Assembly: GCA_041494805.1 (NCBI GenBank) | Contig: JBGQBN010000016.1 | Span: 1-64,000, forward strand | Direction: 5' to 3' | Source: JBGQBN01 sp041494805 | GTDB taxonomy: Bacteria; Acidobacteriota; Terriglobia; Terriglobales; Acidobacteriaceae | DNA: 64,000 nucleotides | Shown: in pieces, positions 56,102 to 64,000 of the stretch | Layout: each line of letters starts with the position of its first letter | Numbering within the stretch: position 1 is the first letter of the stretch | Translations under genes and position numbers: made by a program | The notes under the pieces: generated by a model | Seen by the model: only the letters and a program-made list of their open reading frames with translations | Told to the model about the DNA's origin: nothing | The model's database searches: none

Positions 56102-57417
56102 AGCACACCGGAACGCCAGTTCAAGGCCGCACGCCTGCCTTTTCTTATTACAACATCGGGAAGGGGCCTTTGCAGCGCCAGTCAGGGTCCGCGCTTCATT
56201 GTGACCTTGTGCCCCTGGAAAATCTTGCGGAGCGCTTCGGCACGCCGCTATACGTCTACTCTGCATCAGCGATTCGCCAGCGCTTGCGCACCTTCGAGCA
56301 TGCCTTTCGCAAGGTTCCGCACACCGTCTGTTACTCGGTCAAGGCGAATTCAAATCTCGGCATTCTGCGTCTGCTGGCGGGAATGGGTTGTGGCTTCGAC
56401 GTCGTCTCGGGCGGGGAACTTGAACGAGTTCTGCGCGTTGACCGACGGACTTCTAAGAGAGTCGTCTTCTCCGGAGTGGGCAAGACAGCGGAAGAAATGC
56501 GGGCCGCGCTCCAGGCCGGCATCCTGCTGTTCAACGTGGAAAGCGCATCCGAGTTGGAGGCGCTGGTGGAGTGTGCCGCCCGGTTAAGAAGAACCGCGCG
56601 CGTTGCGTTGCGGGTGAATCCCGACGTTCCCGCGAACACCCATCCCTACATTTCCACTGGCCTGCGCCAGCACAAATTCGGGATTCCGATGGACGAGGCG
56701 CGCACCTTGTATGCCCGCGCCTCCGGACAAAAATACTTACAGATCGCGGGCGTGAGCGTACACATTGGATCCCAGATCACCGACGTAAGACCGTTCGCTG
56801 CGGCAATGGACCGAGTGGCCGGACTGGTGCGGGGCCTGCGCGCAGACGGCCATCGAATCGAGTATGTCGATGCCGGGGGTGGCCTGGGCATTTCGTACGA
56901 TTCGAACTTGCCCGAGTTCGGCGCCTACGTGACTCAATACGCGGATGCGCTACTGCGCCCTTTGCGCGGACTAAGAGTACATCTTCTGCTTGAACCCGGA
57001 CGTTCGATTGTTGGACCCGCGGGTGCGCTGCTAACCCGAGTGCTTTACCGGAAGACGAATGGCGCAAAGAAATTCCTAGTGGTCGATGCCGCCATGAACG
57101 ATCTCCTGCGTCCGTCGCTCTATGACGCCTATCACGAGATCGTTCCGGTGAAAATGGAAGAGCGTCGGGCAAAAGAAATCGTAGACGTGGTCGGCCCGGT
57201 TTGCGAGACGGGAGACTTCCTCGCCCGGAAGCGCAAACTCCCAGTGACCCGAGAAGGTGATCTGCTGGCAGTCCTCGATACCGGCGCCTATGGGATGGTG
57301 CTGGCTTCCAACTACAATACGCGGCCGCGGCCGGCGGAAGTGCTGGTCGAGGGAAAATCCGTCAAGGTGGTCCGCCGGCGCGAAGTCGTGCACGACCTGC
57401 TGCGCCTCGAAACCTGA
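56098..57417 (+). CDS. lysA: Diaminopimelate decarboxylase
   Basis: The 439-residue protein is a fold-type III PLP enzyme. Lys82 in VCYSVKANSN forms the Schiff base, and HIGSQITD and DAGGGLGI bind the PLP phosphate. EPGRSIVG and CETGDFLA (the Cys and Asp of the substrate site) follow. It makes lysine from meso-diaminopimelate. The start is GTG at 56098, overlapping the phosphatase stop by four bases (GTGA), so translation is coupled; longer frames inside the phosphatase gene are not LysA-like. A gene for a regulatory phosphatase in front of lysA is an unusual pairing. Confidence 0.92.
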   Translation: MKHTGTPVQGRTPAFSYYNIGKGPLQRQSGSALHCDLVPLENLAERFGTPLYVYSASAIRQRLRTFEHAFRKVPHTVCYSVKANSNLGILRLLAGMGCGFDVVSGGELERVLRVDRRTSKRVVFSGVGKTAEEMRAALQAGILLFNVESASELEALVECAARLRRTARVALRVNPDVPANTHPYISTGLRQHKFGIPMDEARTLYARASGQKYLQIAGVSVHIGSQITDVRPFAAAMDRVAGLVRGLRADGHRIEYVDAGGGLGISYDSNLPEFGAYVTQYADALLRPLRGLRVHLLLEPGRSIVGPAGALLTRVLYRKTNGAKKFLVVDAAMNDLLRPSLYDAYHEIVPVKMEERRAKEIVDVVGPVCETGDFLARKRKLPVTREGDLLAVLDTGAYGMVLASNYNTRPRPAEVLVEGKSVKVVRRREVVHDLLRLET

Positions 57418-57517
57418 TACTCCGTGTGCTCGGGCGCTAGTGGTTGAAGCGCCGAATCACGGAGAACCCTGGAAAGGGGGCCCTCCGCGATCCGGCTACG
57501 AGTGCGGCCAGCGGCGC

Positions 57518-58918
57518 TTACAACGAACGCAGGAAGTTCAGAATGTCCTGCACCTGCGACTTGTTGAGCGTGTTGAAGTTGCGGATCACGGCATTGGCTT
57601 CCGAGTTGCAGTGGTGGAAGCGATCGTTATCGCGATCATGACCATGGTCCCTGCCATTACAGTCGGCATGGGCCTCGATGGCCTCCACTAGGTCGGAGGT
57701 CCGGCCGTCATGCAGGAAAAACAGGCGTTGGCCGGCGCCCCACAATGGAGCAGTTCGGAACTCGTCCGGACCGGCCGCCCCTTGGTTGATGCCATCCGCC
57801 AGACCCGAGCCCATGTGGTGGAGCGCGAAATCCGAGAATGGATGGTAGGTCACGCCACCCATGCCAGTGAAGACGGAGTCCGCCGTAGTGAGCGAGGCCG
57901 AATGGCAGAGGGCGCAACCGATCGCGTTGAAAAGGTTCGAACCGTTCTGGGTGGACGTCGACTGGGAAGCAGGCGTCGGCGGCGCCGCCAGGCGCATGAA
58001 CACAGCGAAGTTCAACGTGTCGGACAAGGGGCTGTCGCTTTCCTCAGTGTTGACACCGCTGGCGTCTTCCGGCGTTGGATTGAACACACAACCGGGGACC
58101 GCAGCGCGCTCATTGGGGAATACTTCGTTAGCTACGCCCTGCTCGACGTTATAGGCTTCGCCAGCGAAGATCAGCAGCGACTTGTTCTGTGCCTTCCAGC
58201 CGAACCGCGTGATTGTGCCGTCGTTGCCACTGGTGTTGAAACTGCCGCTAATGCCGAGCTGGAACTTAATGGCGTGGTTCGCAGCCAGATTGGCCCGCAG
58301 AGTTGCATCCGGCGTGTTCTCCACCAGCCCCAACCCGAAGATAGGAGTGGGAATACGAAAAACCACGTTGTCCCGGACAAGTTGCTGGGCGAAGGTCGGC
58401 TGCCCTAGAGTACAACCCGGAGCATCCGAACGCCCGGCGATCGTGAACAAGCCGTGAACGCCGCCATCCAGGGAGCCGTCGGGATTCCGGACAAAGCGTG
58501 CTTCGCGCACCGGACCGTTGGCGGTGATGAACGAGGGGGGTAAGTTGGTTGCCCCGTCCAGAGTGGCCAGCGCTACCTGTGGGTTCGGCACCGAATTCTG
58601 TGGACTGGCCAAGCCGGGGCTGGTGCCGCCGAGGGCCGGCTGCGCATGGCACATGGTACAGCTATTGCCATTAAATGTCGGACCCAGTCCGCCGCTGTCC
58701 TCTCCCGCTATGTTGCCCGATACGGACTGCACCTCTTGCAGCCGCATGAACGCCGCGTTGAAGAGAGCCTGTTCGTTGGCGTTCAGCGTGGGGAAAGGGC
58801 CGCCAGCTCCCGCAGCACCGCCGCGCGGCCCGGGGTCGTGTTGAGCTTGCAGCATTCCAGGTGTGATTACCGCCAGGACGAAATACAAAGCTGCACTAAA
58901 TAACTTCCAGCACTTCAT
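57518..58918 (-). CDS. Secreted di-heme oxidoreductase (c-type cytochrome, DiHORP-like)
   Basis: The 466-residue protein has a signal peptide (FSAALYFVLAVITPGMLQAQ) and two heme c motifs, CTMCH (about residue 85) and CALCH (about residue 352). Its pattern (PFPTLNANEQALFNAAFMRLQEVQSV, then GPVREARFVRN, FRIPTPIFGLGLVENTPD, APLWGAGQRLFFLHDGR) fits the putative di-heme thiol oxidoreductase family. GGAGG lies before the ATG at 58918. It would act in the periplasm in electron transfer. There is no peroxidase or terminal oxidase nearby, and the physiological partner is unknown. Confidence 0.87.
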   Translation of the reverse strand: MKCWKLFSAALYFVLAVITPGMLQAQHDPGPRGGAAGAGGPFPTLNANEQALFNAAFMRLQEVQSVSGNIAGEDSGGLGPTFNGNSCTMCHAQPALGGTSPGLASPQNSVPNPQVALATLDGATNLPPSFITANGPVREARFVRNPDGSLDGGVHGLFTIAGRSDAPGCTLGQPTFAQQLVRDNVVFRIPTPIFGLGLVENTPDATLRANLAANHAIKFQLGISGSFNTSGNDGTITRFGWKAQNKSLLIFAGEAYNVEQGVANEVFPNERAAVPGCVFNPTPEDASGVNTEESDSPLSDTLNFAVFMRLAAPPTPASQSTSTQNGSNLFNAIGCALCHSASLTTADSVFTGMGGVTYHPFSDFALHHMGSGLADGINQGAAGPDEFRTAPLWGAGQRLFFLHDGRTSDLVEAIEAHADCNGRDHGHDRDNDRFHHCNSEANAVIRNFNTLNKSQVQDILNFLRSL

Positions 58919-59261
58919 TTCGCAACCTCCATCCGCCGAGACACAGTCGCGGCACAACTAAGGTTCATGTCACTGGGAGGAGCGGCGCATTTGTCGAAGT
59001 GTCCTGTCCCGGGCCCGCCCCGGGGGATTGGTTCGACAGGCGGAACCGCCGGGGATACGGCGGGTCCCCAAGACCGGTTTTCGCCTTGCCACAGAGCTGG
59101 GAAAGATTAAGAAATTCTTAGACAAACCCTAGGATCAAAATGGGAGCGCGTCAAGATGTCCTGAAGTACACCTGATGGATAGGTTTAAGGTCAATCGCGA
59201 CCAGAACAACTGGACGTACCAGTTCGGAGATTGGCCACTAGGGCACAGCTAGACCTGTGAG
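58919..59261. other. Intergenic stretch
   Basis: This stretch contains only short palindromes (near 58998-59060, rich in CCCGGG and CGGGGATACGG). A 25-codon frame at 59174 is noted among rejected items. No RNA gene or binding site can be supported. Confidence 0.4.
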
Positions 59262-59825
59262 CTAAGGTCTGCTTGCCGGAGGAACGATTCCATTCATGCG
59301 CAGACTCTCGACCAGCTGCCCGTAATGATCGGAAGCGTGCCACACGGCGAGGACAGCGATGCCGAGTTTGGTGCTGGGACCTCCGTACGGGCCATCAACC
59401 GGCGACAAAAGATTTTTTGTGTCAACGGTTGCCAGTATCTGGTCGGCGTAGTGGAAGGACTCGCGCAGGTATTGCATGATCTCGGCCTTGGTTCTGGCCG
59501 GGGTCGAGCCCGTGTAGGCGCAGTCTTCCTCAGGTTGCTTCCCCTCAATTTCTTTGAAGAAGGCAAAGTTCGCGCAGGCCACATGCTGCACCTGCTGCGC
59601 GAAAGTGCGCACGCCCTTGAATTCGCCGGTTGTCGGAGTAAACGAGTACTTGTCCGCCGGCATGGCATCGGCTGCGGAGACGAATTGGGTTTCTATCATG
59701 GACCAAGTACCGTTAATGGTCGAGGCCACGGTTGCAGGTTTTTCCTTCGGCTGCGCCTGCGCCCGCGCAGGAGATAAAGAAGCCAGGCACAAATAGAAGA
59801 CAATCAGCATGCGGAAAATATTCAT
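59262..59825 (-). CDS. Exported DinB-like protein
   Basis: The 187-residue protein has a signal peptide (MLIVFYLCLASLSPARAQAQ). The mature part is a four-helix bundle of the DinB/YfiT superfamily: YSFTPTTGEFKGVRTFAQQVQHVACANFAFF, SFHYADQILATV and GIAVLAVWHASDHYGQLVESLRMNGIVPPASRP. Three metal-binding histidines occur in HVACAN, HYAD and HASDHYGQ. DinB proteins are often thiol-transferases dependent on bacillithiol or mycothiol; a bacillithiol gene is present in this window, but a signal peptide on a DinB protein is unusual. The function is unassigned. Confidence 0.82.
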   Translation of the reverse strand: MNIFRMLIVFYLCLASLSPARAQAQPKEKPATVASTINGTWSMIETQFVSAADAMPADKYSFTPTTGEFKGVRTFAQQVQHVACANFAFFKEIEGKQPEEDCAYTGSTPARTKAEIMQYLRESFHYADQILATVDTKNLLSPVDGPYGGPSTKLGIAVLAVWHASDHYGQLVESLRMNGIVPPASRP

Positions 59826-59847
59826 CGCAATCCCTCACTTCATGGCA

Positions 59848-60729
59848 CTAGCGCTGCCCCCACTTCAACTTGGTACGCAACACGTCGAAAAATGTGCCCT
59901 TGATGCGCATCAGCTTGACTTGGAGTTCGGACTTGCGGCACCGAACGCGGTCTCCGTCATACATGGGCATGCCGATCTGGCCATCCACGCTGAGGTAAGC
60001 TTCATCGGCGCCGGTTTTGACTACGATCTCGATTTCCGCCGTGTCGCGGACTACCAGCGGACGATGGGTCAGAGAATGTGCCGATACCGGTGTAATCACC
60101 AACGCATCGACCGCAGGCATTAGGATCGGCCCTCCGGCGGCGAGAGAGTAAGCCGTCGAACCTGTCGGCGTGGCGACGACCAGGCTGTCGGCCTGGTAGC
60201 TGGAGACGAACACCCGGTCCACATAGACATCGCAGTGGTTCAGACGAGCAATCGTGCCTTTGCCGACCACGATGTCATTGAGCGCATCGTACTGGGCCAC
60301 GCACGCACCCTTGCGGACCACCTCGCAATGCACCATGGAGCGCACTTCCACCATGCAGCAGCTTTCTTCCACGCCTTGCAGGGTGGGATACAACTCCTCC
60401 AGTGGCACCTCGGTCAAGAACCCCAGCGAACCCAGGTTCACCCCTAGCACCGGAATTCCAGCCCGCGCCACGGCCCGAGCCGCAGACAATAGGGTGCCGT
60501 CGCCGCCCAGCACTACAACGAAGTTGAGCGACCGCGAGCCCATTGCTTCCCGCGACAAAACCTCGATCCCCGCCGCGTAAGGCGCGGTTTCCGGATCCAC
60601 CACCACCTGATACTTGTGCTGACGAAACCACGCCAGCAAGTCGGGAACAACACGCGCCAGTGCGGGTTCATCAGGCTTGGAGATGATGCCGGCGGACTTG
60701 GTTGTTGTCGGGACCTTCGAGGTAGCCAT
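59848..60729 (-). CDS. nadK: NAD kinase
   Basis: The 293-residue protein has the NAD kinase signatures VVVLGGDGTLLSAARAVA, GVNLGSLGFLTEVP and TPTGSTAYSLAAGGPILMP, then LSVDGQIGMPMYDGDRV. It phosphorylates NAD to NADP in the cytoplasm. I start at ATG 60729 (MATSKVPTTTKSAGIISKP). It is followed by the secreted DinB-like gene on the same strand, 22 bases away; tlyA lies upstream, 105 bases away. The tlyA-nadK order is common in bacteria. Confidence 0.93.
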   Translation of the reverse strand: MATSKVPTTTKSAGIISKPDEPALARVVPDLLAWFRQHKYQVVVDPETAPYAAGIEVLSREAMGSRSLNFVVVLGGDGTLLSAARAVARAGIPVLGVNLGSLGFLTEVPLEELYPTLQGVEESCCMVEVRSMVHCEVVRKGACVAQYDALNDIVVGKGTIARLNHCDVYVDRVFVSSYQADSLVVATPTGSTAYSLAAGGPILMPAVDALVITPVSAHSLTHRPLVVRDTAEIEIVVKTGADEAYLSVDGQIGMPMYDGDRVRCRKSELQVKLMRIKGTFFDVLRTKLKWGQR

Positions 60730-60834
60730 GGTGAAACTCGAATTGTACAGAAAATTGGGAAAAAGCATTAACCACAGAGGACACCCTTCGGCTTCGCTCA
60801 GGGCAGGCGGAGGACACAGATAAAACCAACATCT

Positions 60835-61584
60835 TCAGAAGATCGCGTATAGCAAGAACTCTCGATTTCCTTCCGCCCCAAGAATCGGCGATTCGATTAC
60901 ATCCGTCTGCGCGCAATTCAAGGCAAGCAGCGATTGGCGAACTTTCTCCACTGCGGCGGTCTGTGCCACCTCATCGCGCACGATGCCACCTTTCCCCACT
61001 TGCCCGCGGCCCACTTCGAACTGAGGCTTCACCAGCACAACCACTTGCCGCCCCCGACGTTCCGCGGGAAACTCTGGGGAAACTGCCGCCATCACGGCGG
61101 GCAGCACCAAGGTTGCGGAAATGAAAGAAACATCCATCACCACTAGGTCCACGATCTCGCCGACCTGCTCGCGAGTCAGATAGCGCGCGTTGGTCTTTTC
61201 TAACAACCGCACCCGAGGATCTTGACGGAGCCGGAAATCTATCTGGCCGTGGCCCGTGTCCACGGCAATGACTCGGGCCGCACCGTGCTGAAGAAGGCAA
61301 TCGGTGAAACCTCCTGTCGAGGCGCCAACGTCCAGACAGACTCTGCCCGTCACATCGATCTGCCAATGCGCGAGCGCCTTCTCCAGCTTGAGGCCGCCGC
61401 GACTGACGTACTTCAGATCTTCCCCAAGAAGTTGGACGTCTGCTTCCGCGTCCACGCCGGTGCCGGCCTTTTCTATCTTTTGTCCGTTGACCAGGATTTT
61501 TCCCGCGAGGATGAGCGCTTGCGCGCGTTCACGGGATGCAGCCAGGCCACGGTCAAGAAGCAATTTATCGAGCCGTATTTTCAA
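60835..61584 (-). CDS. tlyA: TlyA family rRNA (cytidine-2'-O)-methyltransferase
   Basis: The 249-residue protein has an N-terminal S4 RNA-binding domain (KIRLDKLLLDRGLAASRERAQALILAGKILVNG) and an FtsJ-like methyltransferase domain with VCLDVGASTGGFTDCLLQHGA (SAM site), VIAVDTGHGQIDFRLRQDPRV and LVVMDVSFISATLVLP. TlyA methylates 16S and 23S rRNA and affects capreomycin sensitivity in mycobacteria. The start is TTG at 61584, with GGAGAAGG just upstream; the longer frame adds 24 residues that are not conserved. Confidence 0.88.
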   Translation of the reverse strand: MKIRLDKLLLDRGLAASRERAQALILAGKILVNGQKIEKAGTGVDAEADVQLLGEDLKYVSRGGLKLEKALAHWQIDVTGRVCLDVGASTGGFTDCLLQHGAARVIAVDTGHGQIDFRLRQDPRVRLLEKTNARYLTREQVGEIVDLVVMDVSFISATLVLPAVMAAVSPEFPAERRGRQVVVLVKPQFEVGRGQVGKGGIVRDEVAQTAAVEKVRQSLLALNCAQTDVIESPILGAEGNREFLLYAIF

Positions 61585-61752
61585 GTCCTTCTCCGGAAAC
61601 CTACCACCAAGGTGCCAGCACCCGAGTGTGTGCAAAATGCAGAACCGATTCTGCATGAACTACTTACGAGAGTACTTTCCAGCTTTTCCACAGCGTTTTC
61701 CACAGCAATGTTGAAAAGTTCTGCCTCACAGTTGCAAGCCGCCGCACACCTC

Positions 61753-61783
61753 GCAAAAAGAAAGCCGCCCAGATCAGGCGGCT
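61753..61783 (-). terminator. Rho-independent terminator after yebC
   Basis: On the minus strand AAGCCGCC (61783-61776) pairs with GGCGGCTT (61768-61761) around TGATCTG, followed by TCTTTTT. It lies 25 bases after the yebC stop. Confidence 0.85.
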
Positions 61784-61807
61784 TGATAGTTCTCGGGTCA
61801 CGCGAGC

Positions 61808-62557
61808 CTAGCCGGCAACTTCCTCCAGCAATTTCTGATCGATGTCGAAGTTGGAGTGGACGCCCTGCACGTCGTCGTGCTCCTCCAGCGCTTCCATCAG
61901 GCGGATCATGGTGGCCGCAGCGCTTCCTTCCAGCTTGATGTAATTCTGCGGGATCATGGCCACGCTGGCGGACGCGGGTTCGATGCCCGCCTTCTTCACC
62001 GCCTCCAGCACCGCTTCGTAGGCGGAGGGATCGCTCAGAATTTCCCAATTGTCACCGTCGTCGCGCAGGTCGTCGGCGCCCACGTCCAGGACCACCGCCA
62101 TCAGGTCGTCTTCCTTCGCGGCGGCCTTGGGAACCACGATGTCTCCCTTTTTATGGAACATCCAGGAGACCGCTCCCGCTTCCGCCATATTGCCGCCATT
62201 CTTGCCAAATACGTGGCGGATCTCGCTCACCGTGCGATTGCGATTGTCGGTGTTGATGTCCAGCAGTATCGCCACGCCGCCGGGGCCGTAGCCTTCGAGC
62301 GAGAACTCTTCGTAGGTAGCGCCCGGTAACTCACCGGTGCCGCGCTGGATGGCCCGCTTGATGTTGTCGGCGGGCATGTTCTCGGCTTTGGCGGAGAGAA
62401 TAGCCCCGCGCAGACGCGGATTGGTGTCGGGATCGCCGCCGCCATTCTTGGCAGCAATCGATATTTCCTTGATCAGGCGGGTAAAAATCTTCCCCCGCTT
62501 GGCATCAAGCGCACCCTTTTTGTGCTTGATGGTGGCCCATTTGGAATGGCCAGACAT
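61808..62557 (-). CDS. yebC: YebC/PmpR family protein
   Basis: The 249-residue protein matches YebC throughout: MSGHSKWATIKHKKGALDAKRGKIFTRLIKEI, GGGDPDTNPRLRGAILSAKAENMPADNIKRAIQRGTGE and YEEFSLEGYGPGGVAILLDINTDNRNRTVSEIRHVFGKNGGNMAE. It was first described as a transcription regulator, and family members have more recently been shown to relieve ribosome stalling at proline-rich motifs. It has its own terminator and a divergent neighbour. Confidence 0.95.
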   Translation of the reverse strand: MSGHSKWATIKHKKGALDAKRGKIFTRLIKEISIAAKNGGGDPDTNPRLRGAILSAKAENMPADNIKRAIQRGTGELPGATYEEFSLEGYGPGGVAILLDINTDNRNRTVSEIRHVFGKNGGNMAEAGAVSWMFHKKGDIVVPKAAAKEDDLMAVVLDVGADDLRDDGDNWEILSDPSAYEAVLEAVKKAGIEPASASVAMIPQNYIKLEGSAAATMIRLMEALEEHDDVQGVHSNFDIDQKLLEEVAG

Positions 62558-62788
62558 AGAGATACCTCGTATCTAATGAACTGTGTTTGCGCAGGATTCG
62601 CCCGTAGAGGAGATCAATGCATTGCCTCGAAACTTATGCAGGCGACTACAAATTATAGCACGCGAAGGGCGGTAGTTAGTCGTAGTTCGCTTCTGTTCGA
62701 TTTAACTGGCTTCCCACCTTTCACTTGGAAGGGAGCTACACCCTTGGCGTATAGTACTGGTGCTCATTCAGACGCATGGAGGGATTTA

Positions 62789-63115
62789 ATGCGAGGACTC
62801 AAAAGCCTGGGCCTGAGTATCGTCTTGCTTCCGTCGCTCCTGCATGCGGGACAAATTTTCGGATCGGTCACCTCGTCCGGCAAAGGGGTCGCCAACGCTG
62901 CCATCGACATTAGCTGTGCCGGGGCCGTGACCAAAGGAGCCACGTCGGGTGACGGTTCCTACCGCATCAACGTGCCCCAGCAGGGACAATGCACCCTCAC
63001 GCTGCCGGGCTATGCCGGCCGCCCTTCGGCCGTGGTGTTTTCCTATCCCAACCCCAGACAGTACGATTTTGAGCTGGTGGGGGCGAACGGAAACTATCAG
63101 CTCCGCAAAAGGTAA
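62789..63115 (+). CDS. Small secreted carboxypeptidase-regulatory-like protein
   Basis: The 108-residue protein has a signal peptide (LKSLGLSIVLLPSLLHAG) and a single beta-sandwich domain: IFGSVTSSGKGVANAAIDISCAGAVTKGATSGDGSYRINVPQQGQCTLTLPGY, like the carboxypeptidase regulatory-like (CarboxypepD_reg) fold. Two cysteines may form a disulfide. GGAGGG is 5 bases before the ATG. It is two bases upstream of the next gene, so the two are probably co-transcribed. Such domains are abundant in acidobacterial exported proteins, without known ligand. Confidence 0.75.
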   Translation: MRGLKSLGLSIVLLPSLLHAGQIFGSVTSSGKGVANAAIDISCAGAVTKGATSGDGSYRINVPQQGQCTLTLPGYAGRPSAVVFSYPNPRQYDFELVGANGNYQLRKR

Positions 63116-63117
63116 GC

Positions 63118-64000
63118 ATGGCCGAGAACGAAACCAACCCCAGTGAAGCCCGGATCGAGGCGGAGCTTGAGGCCGCGCCCGAACACCACAGCCGTCCTCT
63201 GGCCTGGCTGGATCTGCTCAAGGCTCTGGCCATCCCAACGGTCACACTGATCCTTGGTTTTGTATTCAATTCTTCTCTCAATACCCGCCAAACGCGTGAA
63301 AACAACATTCGCTTGTACACCGAGATGATGGGTCGGCGCGAAGAGTCTGACAGTGCCCTGCGGAAGGACATGTTCAATTCCATTCTGGGCACCTTCATGA
63401 GCAAGGACTCGAAACTGAAACCCGATGAGAAGCTCGACCAGGATGTACTAAACTTGGAGTTGCTAGCCTACAACTTCCATGAGTCGCTGGACCTCGGGCC
63501 GCTCTTCAAGCATCTACGGCGACGCATTCCCGATCAGCAGGAGGGTAGGTACGCGGACATGCGTTCCCGCCTCGAGAAGGTTGCTCAAGAAGTGATCGGG
63601 CGCCAACTCACCGTGCTTTCCGATAGCGGCATGGTGGACAGAGGTGACGTATCGCTGGAAAAGGTGAACGACCTGCAGGCGTACATCGTTTTCGATTCAC
63701 ACGTCGTTCCGGATCCTAAAGTCAATCCCGGAGAGGGCGTTTCCCGCGTGTGTCTGTTCATGAACTCCACCGACGAGAAGCCCCACTACCGTCAGTTCAA
63801 GTTGGAGATTATCAAGTACGATCCGCTGACCCGCGAAGTGCAGGTAAGGCTATACGTTTCCAAGATTCTGGAACCTCCGGCAGACTGTCAGCGAGCGGAC
63901 CTGGACGAAGTGGAAAACCGCGAAATCGACACTACCTTCTGGGTCGGGTTGTTTGATTTCCCGATGATTGACAACACGCATCTTACGCACGGCGAGCGTT
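63118..64000 (+). CDS. Unrecognised membrane-anchored protein, partial (runs off the window)
   Basis: An open frame starts at ATG 63118 and has no stop before the right edge, giving at least 294 residues. The N-terminus is acidic (ENETNPSEARIEAELE), followed by one membrane helix (LLKALAIPTVTLILGFVFNSSL, about residues 35-56). A long soluble part includes SALRKDMFNSILGTFMSK and LNLELLAYNFHESLDLGPLF. A second domain has KVNDLQAYIVFDSHVVPDP and KVNPGEGVSRVCLFMNST. I do not recognise the family. It begins two bases after the secreted protein gene. Confidence 0.7.
   Translation, partial: MAENETNPSEARIEAELEAAPEHHSRPLAWLDLLKALAIPTVTLILGFVFNSSLNTRQTRENNIRLYTEMMGRREESDSALRKDMFNSILGTFMSKDSKLKPDEKLDQDVLNLELLAYNFHESLDLGPLFKHLRRRIPDQQEGRYADMRSRLEKVAQEVIGRQLTVLSDSGMVDRGDVSLEKVNDLQAYIVFDSHVVPDPKVNPGEGVSRVCLFMNSTDEKPHYRQFKLEIIKYDPLTREVQVRLYVSKILEPPADCQRADLDEVENREIDTTFWVGLFDFPMIDNTHLTHGER

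Noticed and set aside
59174..59251. 25-codon frame between the di-heme and DinB-like genes
   Set aside because: The peptide looks plausible but has no ribosome-binding site, promoter or recognisable relative.

Overview
This is a 64 kb chromosomal segment, GC-rich throughout, from a heterotrophic bacterium. The gene set points to the Acidobacteriota, probably class Terriglobia: a tricorn-type protease, penicillin-acylase and Tat-exported amidase homologues, MacB-like permeases, secreted carboxypeptidase-regulatory/cupredoxin proteins, a bacillithiol-type deacetylase, a PD-(D/E)XK nuclease of the group-I-intron-associated type, and intergenic space full of short palindromic repeats. This placement is an inference from gene content; no rRNA gene is present.

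Layout. 1-5.6 kb: enoyl-CoA isomerase, VOC protein, aminotransferase, an unusual class-II tRNA-like gene with a Gly(GCC) anticodon, a Phd/RelE-type toxin-antitoxin pair and small membrane proteins. 5.8-11.3 kb: PD-(D/E)XK nuclease, then a three-gene formate dehydrogenase operon. Its catalytic subunit reads through an in-frame TGA at the selenocysteine position, with a SECIS hairpin directly after it. The N-terminal iron-sulfur part of that subunit is encoded separately as the third gene. 11.3-14 kb: gene-poor, repeat-rich region with small ORFs and a gene remnant. 14-24.5 kb: aminotransferase, FMN split-barrel protein, transketolase, 2-hydroxyacid dehydrogenase, glycosyltransferase and tricorn protease. 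24.7-34.9 kb: amidase, two ABC permeases, secreted cupredoxin-like protein, tRNA-Arg(CCT), amidohydrolase/DHH phosphoesterase pair and a cluster of small zinc-ribbon membrane proteins with YidD.

35-38.8 kb is a compact minus-strand operon: outer-membrane porin, exported FMN-binding protein, ApbE flavin transferase and Fur. It is preceded by an AT-rich palindromic operator candidate and looks like a metal-responsive flavoprotein module. 39-48.7 kb: penicillin acylase, beta-propeller-like lipoprotein, homocysteine methyltransferase/MTHFR fusion, a possible HExxE metalloprotein, xseB, receiver-like protein, ispA, and a fluoride riboswitch with crcB and a DUF190 gene. 48.8-64 kb: BBE-type flavoprotein, PIG-L deacetylase, a SLATT-like membrane protein, O-methyltransferase, UPF0173 hydrolase, then hpt, a GAF/SpoIIE phosphatase and lysA, a di-heme oxidoreductase, DinB-like protein, nadK, tlyA, yebC and a partial gene at the right edge.

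The most notable items are the split selenocysteine formate dehydrogenase, the Sec-shaped tRNA with a glycine anticodon about 3 kb upstream, the Fur/porin/FMN/ApbE operon, and a family of intergenic hairpins whose flanks are conserved while the stem arms differ but stay complementary.
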